From Chloroflexota bacterium (GTDB taxonomy: Bacteria; Chloroflexota; Anaerolineae; Aggregatilineales; Phototrophicaceae), in NCBI GenBank assembly GCA_011523545.1, contig WTGN01000084.1, positions 1 through 62,853 on the forward strand: a DNA stretch of 62,853 bases. Direction: 5' to 3'. Of the stretch, positions 31,933 through 39,663 are shown piece by piece. The stretch's first letter is position 1. Each line of letters opens with the position of its first letter. A program made the position numbers and the translations under genes. The notes beneath the pieces were generated by a model. That model was not told the origin of the DNA and did no database searches. It was given only the letters and a program-made list of their open reading frames with translations.

Positions 31933-34422
31933 CTAATCCCCCGAGACACCCAATATCAGTACGCGATGCTTCGCCGCTTCGGCAGCCGCCAGCGCCTTCC
32001 CGTCCGGGCTGAAGGCGAGGGCGGACGGCGCGACATTGAGCGTCTCAGAAGGCGCGTAGGCATTCAACGCGTTGACGATTTGCACGCTTGCCGAGCTGTT
32101 CAGTGCGCGGCTGCTCAGCGCGAGCAGGGCCTCCGCGCCCGGCAGCACCTGAGGGCGAAAACTGAAATGCGGCAGCAGCATGCCGGCCTGATGATAGATG
32201 CGCCGGTCCTCGCCGCTGTCGACCGCTAACTGGTAGAGGCTGTCGCCGCTGCTGTAGACAAAATCGCCCAGGGCGGCATCGGGCGATGGCAGGACACGCG
32301 CCGAGCCCGGAACCAGCGCTTTGGAAAAACGCAGCGCGCCATCTTCGGCATCGTAAATCCACAAGCCGGCGCGTTCCGGGGCGGACGAGCTGCCCGTGAC
32401 CGCCAGCAGCCGATCATCCGCGCTGAATGCGAGCGAGCTAAGCGGATAGGGGAAGTGAAAATGCAGCCGGAGTTGTCCTTCACCGGGCGAGCCGGGCGTG
32501 ATTTGCCAAAGCTTGAGAGTTCCGGCCCGGCGCGCCAGCCTCAGGCCCTCGTCTCCGCTGATGGCCGCCAGCTTGTCGCCGGCCTTCGACCAGGCGAGCG
32601 CGACGATGGGGCCGGCCTGCTCATCTACGGCGAATGCATCGGCGCGGGCCGCTTCGCTGTGCAAGTCGACAAGCGTGATGGCGCCGCCAATGTCGCCGAT
32701 TGCCAGGCGGCTTCCGTCTGGGCTATAGGCGAAGGCGCTGGCCTGGGCCGGGAAATCAGCCCGGATGATGGGCGCGAAATCGGGATAACTGTAGCGCTCG
32801 ACCAAGCCGCTCTGCGTGAGAATCGCCAACTCAGCGCCGCTCGGCGACCAGGCGATGCGCCGCGGCGCGTCAATGGCGAGCAGCTTCACGCTGTCGAGGG
32901 CGGCGGCGTTGGCGCTGTGAATGATGCGTTGAGACCAGGGCTGTTCGTTATCCGCTGGCGACCGCCTGCCGTTATCCCGCTCGCTTTGCCCGCCGGCCGG
33001 TTCCAGATAATAGTAGTTGATGCTGACATCGCTCTCGACTGTCCAGCCGATTTGGCCGTCCACAGCCACCTGCCACCAAATGTGCGGACCCAAGCAGGCG
33101 GGCCCGTCGAGCACGGCGTCCAGGATAGCGCGCGGTGGGATCTCGCCAATTAGCTCGGCGGCGATATCGGGCGCGGCGCGCAGGCGGTTGGTGAGCGTGG
33201 CCGAGGCGATGCGCGCGTTCTTCTGGCCGAGATCAATGCGCGGGCGCAGCAAACCTTCATAACCCGGCGGGCAGAAATGGATCGTGCCGGCGGCCGCCTT
33301 CGCCGGGTCCAGCACCGGTAGCTGCTCACAGCTGCCCGATAACTCCAGCACTGTGATGCTCACCCAGCCGGCGCGAAAAAAGAGCCAGTCTCCGCTGACA
33401 TTGCGCCCGAGCGCGGCGACGCGCCGACCCGGGATCATACGCGTCACCTGCTTGCCAGCGGGGGCCTCGCGCACAATGGCGACTTCAACGCTGGGCCGAA
33501 TGAAGCAGCCAGTCGCGCCGCCGGGCGCCGGATTGACCAAGGGGATATTGAAGCAAGCGCCCGACAGATGCAGGTCCCGCGCCCGCACCCTGCCGCTCGC
33601 CAGCTGAAACCAATCGCCCGCCGCCGTCCGCCCAATGATCGCCCGCGCATGCGCCCCGCTTGACGCGTCGAGCTGGCTGACGATCATCGCATCATCGGCG
33701 CGCCCGCTATAGATCGGCGCTTCTCCGCTGACCAGGCAAAGGTCGCCCGCTTCACGCCGGCGCGTCGAATTGCCGCCGCCATCGGCCGGGCAGCCCAGGG
33801 CGAAATCGTCACGGATGACACCGAAGTCCGCCGGGCAGACATCGACATGATCCGGGACGGCGTCGCCATCTTCATCGCGGAGCAGAGAGCAGCCATCGGC
33901 GGCCGCGGCGCCGGCTTGAGCAGGGCAGTGATCGCGCGCGTCCGGACTGCCGTCGCCATCGCGATCGGCGTCGCTGACAAAAGGGCAGCCCGCTCGCTCA
34001 AAGGCAAAGCGGCCCGCCAGCAGCGGGCAGGCGTCGGCATTATCCTCGAGACCATCGCCGTCGCTGTCCATCCGCGCCCGGGCCACCGGCATGACGCCCG
34101 CGCCCAGGTTGGGGAAGCGCTCGTCGCAGGGCTGCGTCAGCGAGCCATCGGCGCTGACATGAGCGGCAAATGGCGCGCCGTCCAGCATGAATTCGAGGCG
34201 ATGCGCAGCAAGAGGCGCCGCCAGCGGGAGGCCGCCGATCAGCTGGCAGCCCAGCGCCGTCGTTTCCGCATCGCGGAGCGGCGTCACGGTTGGGGCCGCC
34301 GCGCTCAACTGCGGGAAGGCGGCCAGGAGCGCCTGCCGGGCGCCTTCAACGATCTCAGGTGGCTGGCCCGCCGCCTGCCCCCAGGTCAGCATGCAGATGA
34401 GGCAGATGAGTGCGTAGCGCAA
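31933..34422 (-). CDS. Secreted TSP3 - SH3-like - WD40 multidomain protein
   Basis: The 829-aa protein begins with a signal peptide (residues 1-~19). Around residues 118-210 are three thrombospondin type-3 calcium motifs (D-S-D-G-D-G-L-E-D-N-A-D-A-C-P; D-R-D-G-D-G-S-P-D-A-R-D-H-C-P; D-E-D-G-D-A-V-P-D-H-V-D-V-C-P). Next are two or three SH3b-like segments (about 230-470, one ending W-W-Q-V-A-V-D-G-Q-I-G-W-T). A C-terminal WD40-like propeller follows (about 515-829) with I-A-W-S-P-S-G-A-E-L-A-I and A-F-S-P-D-G-K-A-L. There is no membrane anchor, so it should be secreted. Function is unknown; the combination suggests a calcium-stiffened adhesive or scaffold protein. Confidence 0.75.
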   Translation of the reverse strand: MRYALICLICMLTWGQAAGQPPEIVEGARQALLAAFPQLSAAAPTVTPLRDAETTALGCQLIGGLPLAAPLAAHRLEFMLDGAPFAAHVSADGSLTQPCDERFPNLGAGVMPVARARMDSDGDGLEDNADACPLLAGRFAFERAGCPFVSDADRDGDGSPDARDHCPAQAGAAAADGCSLLRDEDGDAVPDHVDVCPADFGVIRDDFALGCPADGGGNSTRRREAGDLCLVSGEAPIYSGRADDAMIVSQLDASSGAHARAIIGRTAAGDWFQLASGRVRARDLHLSGACFNIPLVNPAPGGATGCFIRPSVEVAIVREAPAGKQVTRMIPGRRVAALGRNVSGDWLFFRAGWVSITVLELSGSCEQLPVLDPAKAAAGTIHFCPPGYEGLLRPRIDLGQKNARIASATLTNRLRAAPDIAAELIGEIPPRAILDAVLDGPACLGPHIWWQVAVDGQIGWTVESDVSINYYYLEPAGGQSERDNGRRSPADNEQPWSQRIIHSANAAALDSVKLLAIDAPRRIAWSPSGAELAILTQSGLVERYSYPDFAPIIRADFPAQASAFAYSPDGSRLAIGDIGGAITLVDLHSEAARADAFAVDEQAGPIVALAWSKAGDKLAAISGDEGLRLARRAGTLKLWQITPGSPGEGQLRLHFHFPYPLSSLAFSADDRLLAVTGSSSAPERAGLWIYDAEDGALRFSKALVPGSARVLPSPDAALGDFVYSSGDSLYQLAVDSGEDRRIYHQAGMLLPHFSFRPQVLPGAEALLALSSRALNSSASVQIVNALNAYAPSETLNVAPSALAFSPDGKALAAAEAAKHRVLILGVSGD

Positions 34423-34520
34423 GACGAGTCCTCGATGTTTGGCTGCGAAACGCGCTCATTTTACAGTTGCTTGCCGCTGAGGGCGAGCGTGGGCGGACGC
34501 CAATCCCCGATTAAAGGAGT

Positions 34521-34598
34521 CTGTAGGGGCGAGCCATTGGGTCGCCCGTCGATTGCATAAGGCGTTGGGCGCGGGCGACTTGATAAGTCGCCCCTACA
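34521..34598. repeat. Composite family-A palindromic repeat
   Basis: TGTAGGGGCGAGCC..GGGTCGCCCG (34521-34549) faces GGGCGACTT..AAGTCGCCCCTACA (34571-34598). It is the main content of the 315-nt divergent gap between the TSP3 and kinase genes. Confidence 0.75.
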
Positions 34599-34675
34599 GC
34601 GTCCTGTTCTTGCGACCAGCGTCGGCTAATCGTATGCGAAGGCGTAAAACTACCCTGTTTCATTACAGTCGCAAA

Positions 34676-34684
34676 TGGTACATT
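34676..34684 (+). promoter_or_regulatory. Extended -10-like box TGGTACATT
   Basis: TGG-TACATT, 53 nt before the kinase-like ATG. Confidence 0.35.
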
Positions 34685-34737
34685 CTACGCTTATGCTTTC
34701 GGGCAGCCCTTAGCGGCGCTCAACGAGCGGGAATTGT

Positions 34738-35862
34738 ATGCCGCAACTCTCTGAATTGTATCAACTGAAGAATTACATCGATACCTTCGCCCTCGGCCAT
34801 TACGCGCGTGTGCTCGACGCGGTCGACCGGCGCAGCGAGAGCAGCGTCGCCTTCAAAGTCATGCGGCCGGAGCACCTGGACGCCAACGGCGATATGCAGT
34901 GGGAATACCGCGCCTTCGGCAACGAAGCCGATATCTTGACGCGCCTCTGGCACAGCCCCAACATCGTCAAGCTCTACGACTGCGGCTTCATCTCCGACCG
35001 CGAGGAAGCGCCGCGCGCCGGCGAGATCACCTCCTTCCAGGGCGATGTCCGCGGGTTCATCGACAATCTGGCCCGTTTCGCCGCCGCCGGCTGGCGCCCC
35101 TATTTGGCGCTGGAGAACCTGCCCCGCTATCACAGCCTCTTCTATCTGATGAAACCCAACCGGCCGAACAAACGCTGGCGCCTGCCCAGCGAAGAAGGCC
35201 TGGCCCTGGCCCTGCAATTCAGCGAGCTGCTCCTGCTGGCTCACGCCAACAAAATCGTCTACCTTGATCACAAGCTGGAGCATGTCTACTGGGACGGCGT
35301 CCACCTCAAAGTGATCGACTTCAACAGCTCGCGCCGGCTTGACGACGACCGCATGCAATCGCCCCAGCAGTACATGAAAGATGTTCACAATATGTGCGTC
35401 GGCGTGCTCTACACCATCTTCACCGGCATGTCGCCCCTGAAGACTTCGCTGCGCCCCCAGCCCAGCAGCCGCGACGCGGTCGAAGCGCGCTACACCGATA
35501 TCAACAGCCTCGATTTCACAATGGAGCCCAGCCTGAGCGAAGGCATCGCCGAGCTGCTCAATCGCGGCGCGAGCGAGCAGCTCGAATCGGCGCAGGAATT
35601 CATCAATGGCTTGCAGCGCGCCGCGGCCGAACACGGCTGGCAATTCCCCGATTATTACACCAGCGCCGCCAGCAGCGATGCCCGCGTGCAAATGCGCACC
35701 GGCCTGGGCAAGCTGCGCGCCGGCCAACTGAATATCCGCGAAGCGCGCGACCTCTTCCGCGAAGCCCTGATCCAGGACGGCATCAGCCGCGATTTGGAAG
35801 ACGAGCTGCGCCGGCTGGTTGTCGTGCTCAATGAGATGTTGAACAACCGGGTCGTGCCTTAG
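34738..35862 (+). CDS. Divergent Ser/Thr protein-kinase-like protein
   Basis: The 374-aa protein has a kinase-like fold. The ATP lysine is K40 (V-A-F-K-V-M), the C-helix glutamate E63, and a hinge is seen at P-Y-L-A-L-E-N. The catalytic loop is Y-L-D-H-K-L-E-H (residues 175-182) instead of H-R-D-L-K-P-E-N: the aspartate D177 and K179 are kept, the asparagine is H182. The metal motif is D-F-N (194-196) instead of D-F-G. It may be active with unusual kinetics, or a pseudokinase. A helical C-terminal region (~310-374) has no known domain. It lies 61 nt before the restriction-modification gene, same strand; a link is inference. Confidence 0.7.
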   Translation: MPQLSELYQLKNYIDTFALGHYARVLDAVDRRSESSVAFKVMRPEHLDANGDMQWEYRAFGNEADILTRLWHSPNIVKLYDCGFISDREEAPRAGEITSFQGDVRGFIDNLARFAAAGWRPYLALENLPRYHSLFYLMKPNRPNKRWRLPSEEGLALALQFSELLLLAHANKIVYLDHKLEHVYWDGVHLKVIDFNSSRRLDDDRMQSPQQYMKDVHNMCVGVLYTIFTGMSPLKTSLRPQPSSRDAVEARYTDINSLDFTMEPSLSEGIAELLNRGASEQLESAQEFINGLQRAAAEHGWQFPDYYTSAASSDARVQMRTGLGKLRAGQLNIREARDLFREALIQDGISRDLEDELRRLVVVLNEMLNNRVVP

Positions 35863-35876
35863 GATTTTGCCACAGA

Positions 35877-35895
35877 GGGCGCGTAGACACAGCCC
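35877..35895. repeat. GCGTAGACAC hairpin, copy 6 (stem GGGC/GCCC)
   Basis: GGGC, loop GCGTAGACACA, GCCC, inserted in a CACAGAGGGC-type repeat between the kinase and restriction-modification genes. Confidence 0.8.
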
Positions 35896-35923
35896 GTCGG
35901 CACAGAGGGCACAGAGAGTTACA

Positions 35924-38900
35924 ATGACCCCGCAAGAATTTGTTGAAAACTGGGCGAACTCCCAACTAGGCGAGCGCCAAAGCGCTCAACGGCATTTTCT
36001 AGAACTCTGCCAAATGGTAGGCGTCGAGATGCCAGCGGGCGTAGGCATGACTCCTAGGGGAGAGACCTTCGTCTTCGAGCAGTCGCTGCGAGGGACGAAC
36101 GGTCATGGCTTCGCCGATGTCTATTACGAAAACCACTTCGCTATCGAGTATAAATCGCCGGACAAATACAAGGACCTGAACGCCGCCTACCAGCAATTGC
36201 AACGATACCGCGAAAACCTGAAGAACCCGCCGCTATTGGTCGTCACTGATATCAACCATTGGGAAATCCATACCAATTTTCCCAATACTGAGAAGCGCGT
36301 CTATCGCTTCAGCCACAATGAAATCGCCACCAGCAACGAAGTCTTTGGCTGGCTGCGCGCCATGTTTCACGGGCCGGAACGCCTGCACCCGGGCCGCAAC
36401 ACCGAGCAAGTCACCAAAGAGGCGGCCGACGCCTTTCAACTGATCGCCGACAATATGCGCGACTGGAATGCCGAGCCGACCCGCATCGCCTACTTCCTGA
36501 CCAAACTCGTATTCTGCCTCTTCGCCGAAGATGTCGGCTTGTTGCCCGCCATGCATGGCGAGGCGCAAGGCATCTTCAGCTACATTGTTGAGCATTCGCG
36601 CGGCAAGCCCGGCGCTTTCAAACAGTATGTTCAGAATCTCTTTGTCGCCATGAATGAAGGCGGAAGCATGTTCATGCGCGACATCCCCTACTTCAACGGT
36701 ACGCTTTTCAAAGTGGTCGGCGTCGAAACGCTCCAGGTAAACGCGATAGAAGAATTGGCGAAAGCGGCCAAGCTCAATTGGGAGTCCATTGAACCCTCCA
36801 TCTTCGGCACGCTCTTTGAGCGGAGCCTTGACCCGAACAAACGCAGCCAGCGTGGCGCCCATTACACCTCGCGCGAAGATATTCTGCTCATCGTCGAACC
36901 GGTGCTGATGCAGCCACTGCGTAACGAATGGATGGCTGTGCAAAGCGAAGCGCAGCCAATCCGCCAGCGTTATGACTTGGCGGAAACGGGACGCGCCAAG
37001 ACCAGCGCCCGCAATCGACTGCTGGCTTTGCGCGAGCGCATCTTAAAGCGCATACGCGAAACAACCGTGCTCGACCCGGCCTGCGGCAGCGGCAACTTCC
37101 TTTATGTCTCCTTGCAATTGCTGATGGACCTGGAGAAAGAAGTCATCCATCATCCGCTTTGGGCGGGCTTGCAAATGGCGACGCGGGAAGTGCATCCGCG
37201 CCAGATGTATGGCATCGAGATCGACCCCATCGCCCACGCTCTCGCCAGCATCGTCGTCTGGATCGGCTACATTCAATGGCGCATCAACAACGGCTACGGT
37301 CAAGAATTCGCCGAGCCGATTCTGGAAGAGCTGGAAGACAATATCGTCTGCATGGATGCGATTTTACCCCCCTCGGTCCCCCCGATGAATCAGGGGGAAG
37401 GCGCGCCATCCATGCCCGCAAATGGCGACTGTAGGGGCGAAGCTGTGAATCGCCCGCAAATCGAAACGGTCGACTGGCCCGCCGTCGACGTCATCGTCGG
37501 CAACCCACCTTTCTTGGGCGACAAACTAATGCGCAGCGAGCTTGACCACGATTATGTAGATCGACTGCGTAGCTACTACGAAGGTCGAGTGCCGGGCGGC
37601 GCGGACCTGGTGACCTACTGGTTTGAGAAAGCGCGCGAACACATCGAATCGGGTCATGCAAAGCGAGCAGGATTGCTGGCGACCAATTCCATACGAGGCG
37701 GGGCAAATCGTGAGGTCCTCAAGCGGATTAAGGAATCCGGCGACATTTTCATGGCTTGGTCCGATCGTGAATGGATTCTTGATGGCGCGGCTGTTCGCGT
37801 CTCGATGATTGGCTTTGATAACGGCAACCAGCAAACGCGAATATTAGATGGTTCGCCTGTTGCCAGCATATATTCAGATTTGACGAGCTCAGTTGACATT
37901 ACAATATCATCGGCTTTGACCGAAAACGAAGACTTGGCGTTTATAGGCAGTCAAAAGGGTGGGCCTTTTGATGTATCCACTGAATTTGCTCAACACTTGC
38001 TTCATTGTAAGAATCAATCTGGCTTGGACAATTCGGATGTGGTGAAACCGTGGGTGAATGGGGCTGACATTGTTAGACGAGCTCGCGATATGTGGATAAT
38101 TGATTTTGGCCCCTACATGCCTTTGGAAGACGCTCGAAACTACACTGAGCCATTCAATCATGTTGAAGAATTCGTTTATCCGGCTAGGAAGAATCTGAGA
38201 CGCAAGAACCATAGAGTGTATTGGTGGATTCACGCTGAATCTCGACCAGGTATGCGCGACGCATTACGAGAGTGTGAGAGATTCATCTGCACGGCGCGTG
38301 TCTCAAAGCACAGAGTTTTTGTTTGGCTCGGCGTCGAAGTCCTGCCCGACTCCGCCACCGTCGCCATCGCCCGCGACGACGACTACTTCTTCGGCGTCCT
38401 CCACTCCAGGCTGCACGAAGTCTGGTCCCTGCGCATGGGCACCTGGCTCGGCAAAGGCAACGACCCCCGCTACACGCCGACCACCACATTCGAGACCTTC
38501 CCCTTCCCCTGGCCGCCCGGGCAGGAAGACAAATCCCGCCTCGCCCATGCCGCCATCAGCGCCGCCGCCAAGCAGCTGCACGAAGAGCGCGATGCCTGGC
38601 TGAATCCCGCTAACCCCCCTCAGTCCCCCCATCGGGATGGGGGGAAGTCGACGCCTGATGAGTCATCCGAATGTGCTCGCACTTTGCCTCCCCCCGATTC
38701 TTCGGGGGGACCGAGGGGGGTTAAAGACCGCACCCTCACCAACCTCTATAACGCCCTGGCCGTCTTCCGCGGGCGCGACAGCATGAAAACCAAACCGGCC
38801 GCCGCTAACTTCGCCCCCCGCCTGGATGAACTGCACCGCGCGCTGGACGAGGCCGTCTGCGCCGCCTATGGCTGGGACACTACGATTCTGGCTGATGAGG

Positions 38901-38959
38901 AAGCGATGCTGCGCCGGCTGCTGGCGCTCAATTTGGAACGGGCGGCTCAGTCGGATTGA
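35924..38959 (+). CDS. MmeI-like type IIL restriction-modification enzyme
   Basis: The 1011-aa single-chain enzyme cuts and methylates DNA. Residues ~1-110: nuclease domain with D65 and E75-Y-K77 (PD-ExK pattern F-A-D-V..I-E-Y-K-S-P). Residues ~110-300: helical spacer. Methyltransferase motif I V-L-D-P-A-C-G-S-G-N-F is near 383, motif IV G-N-P-P-F near 526. A target-recognition domain (~540-800) and C-terminal helices with R-T-L-T-N-L-Y-N follow. Two low-complexity inserts, after D-A-I-L (~residue 480) and after W-L-N-P-A-N (~900), are encoded by intergenic-type repeats in frame. Both active sites look intact. The target site cannot be read. ATG 35924 gives the family start M-T-P-Q-E-F. Confidence 0.85.
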   Translation: MTPQEFVENWANSQLGERQSAQRHFLELCQMVGVEMPAGVGMTPRGETFVFEQSLRGTNGHGFADVYYENHFAIEYKSPDKYKDLNAAYQQLQRYRENLKNPPLLVVTDINHWEIHTNFPNTEKRVYRFSHNEIATSNEVFGWLRAMFHGPERLHPGRNTEQVTKEAADAFQLIADNMRDWNAEPTRIAYFLTKLVFCLFAEDVGLLPAMHGEAQGIFSYIVEHSRGKPGAFKQYVQNLFVAMNEGGSMFMRDIPYFNGTLFKVVGVETLQVNAIEELAKAAKLNWESIEPSIFGTLFERSLDPNKRSQRGAHYTSREDILLIVEPVLMQPLRNEWMAVQSEAQPIRQRYDLAETGRAKTSARNRLLALRERILKRIRETTVLDPACGSGNFLYVSLQLLMDLEKEVIHHPLWAGLQMATREVHPRQMYGIEIDPIAHALASIVVWIGYIQWRINNGYGQEFAEPILEELEDNIVCMDAILPPSVPPMNQGEGAPSMPANGDCRGEAVNRPQIETVDWPAVDVIVGNPPFLGDKLMRSELDHDYVDRLRSYYEGRVPGGADLVTYWFEKAREHIESGHAKRAGLLATNSIRGGANREVLKRIKESGDIFMAWSDREWILDGAAVRVSMIGFDNGNQQTRILDGSPVASIYSDLTSSVDITISSALTENEDLAFIGSQKGGPFDVSTEFAQHLLHCKNQSGLDNSDVVKPWVNGADIVRRARDMWIIDFGPYMPLEDARNYTEPFNHVEEFVYPARKNLRRKNHRVYWWIHAESRPGMRDALRECERFICTARVSKHRVFVWLGVEVLPDSATVAIARDDDYFFGVLHSRLHEVWSLRMGTWLGKGNDPRYTPTTTFETFPFPWPPGQEDKSRLAHAAISAAAKQLHEERDAWLNPANPPQSPHRDGGKSTPDESSECARTLPPPDSSGGPRGVKDRTLTNLYNALAVFRGRDSMKTKPAAANFAPRLDELHRALDEAVCAAYGWDTTILADEEAMLRRLLALNLERAAQSD
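37363..37400. repeat. Family-B fragment inside the restriction-modification gene
   Basis: TTACCCCCCTCGGTCCCCCC starts the same way as the element at 38611, then a CCCCCGATGAATCAGGGGG hairpin. It is translated in frame. Confidence 0.75.
37429..37457. repeat. Family-A palindrome inside the restriction-modification gene
   Basis: CTGTAGGGGCGAAGCT then GTGAATCGCCCGC, translated as C-R-G-E-A-V-N-R-P. Degenerate but clearly of the same family as the intergenic copies. Confidence 0.75.
38611..38723. repeat. Complete family-B element inside the restriction-modification gene
   Basis: 113 nt with terminal inverted repeats of 20 nt (TAACCCCCCTCAGTCCCCCC at the left; its right-end complement differs at one position). 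Read through in frame as a Pro/Ser/Gly-rich stretch. Confidence 0.8.
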
Positions 38960-39177
38960 ATGCCGCTGTCTGGTTCCTCACTTGTGACGCCCAGGTGCTC
39001 GGCGATGGCGAGCAGGATGACGCGGTTTTCAAGCAGCATGGCCTTGGATTCCCGCGCGATTTGAATGATCCGGTCCATCTGAGCAATCGTCCGGTCCATT
39101 GACGCTATCGCGGGGTCAGCGTGCTGGTCCTTGTCGCAAACCGCGCCTTCGCTGCCAATGTCGTCCGTCACTGTCAT
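38947..39177 (-). CDS. Small coiled-coil-like protein, paralogue of the next gene
   Basis: The 76-aa acidic protein has a central helix (M-D-R-T-I-A-Q-M-D-R-I-I-Q-I-A-R) and ends L-E-N-R-V-I-L-L-A-I-A-E-H-L-G-V then T-S-E-E-P. The larger neighbour ends H-E-N-R-I-I-L-L-S-V-A-T-S-M-G-L then T-I-E-K-P, so the two share a C-terminal module. Its 3' end overlaps the restriction-modification gene by 13 nt, convergent. Function is unknown. Confidence 0.6.
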   Translation of the reverse strand: MTVTDDIGSEGAVCDKDQHADPAIASMDRTIAQMDRIIQIARESKAMLLENRVILLAIAEHLGVTSEEPDSGIQSD

Positions 39178-39196
39178 TTTGCCGCTTGCCTTCCGC

Positions 39197-39598
39197 TCAA
39201 TCGTCGCCGCCCGGCTTCTCGATGGTAAGGCCCATGCTGGTGGCGACGCTCAACAGGATGATGCGGTTTTCGTGTATTGCGGCGCTGTTTTCCAACGTGA
39301 CCCTCTCTATCGAATCCAGTCGGTCTGTATTTCGCTTTAGATCGTTCGCCATTTCATTCTGCCGGCCTTCCATTCGCTTCTGCCGGTCTTCTATTCGCTT
39401 CTGCCGGTTTTCCATCTGCATCTGCCGGTTTTCAATGCTGTCCAGCCGCTGTCGATTCTCGGCGGCAATGTCGCGCGTTTCCTTCAGCGTCTTGGAATAG
39501 CTGTCGAGGTGATCCAATATATTTGCCTGTGTAGTTCGCAGCGTCTCAATATCGTTTTCTACGCGATTGAGCCGGGTCTCGGTCGTGTCCAATACCAT
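39197..39598 (-). CDS. Long coiled-coil protein with ENR-x-ILL C-terminal module
   Basis: The 133-aa protein is almost entirely a coiled coil with internal heptad-like repeats (R-Q-K-R-I-E-D-R-Q-K-R-M-E-G-R-Q-N-E-M) and the C-terminal module shared with the 76-aa neighbour. The ATG at 39598 (M-V-L-D-T-T-E-T-R) is chosen; the frame's upstream part overlaps the previous gene in another frame. The gap to the 76-aa gene is 19 nt. No membrane helix or signal. Function is unknown. Confidence 0.65.
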   Translation of the reverse strand: MVLDTTETRLNRVENDIETLRTTQANILDHLDSYSKTLKETRDIAAENRQRLDSIENRQMQMENRQKRIEDRQKRMEGRQNEMANDLKRNTDRLDSIERVTLENSAAIHENRIILLSVATSMGLTIEKPGGDD

Positions 39599-39663
39599 GC
39601 TGTCATCTGCCTGTGTTGCTCGCAGTGTATTTGCGCTAAGCCGATTTGTCAAATCGTCCGCGT

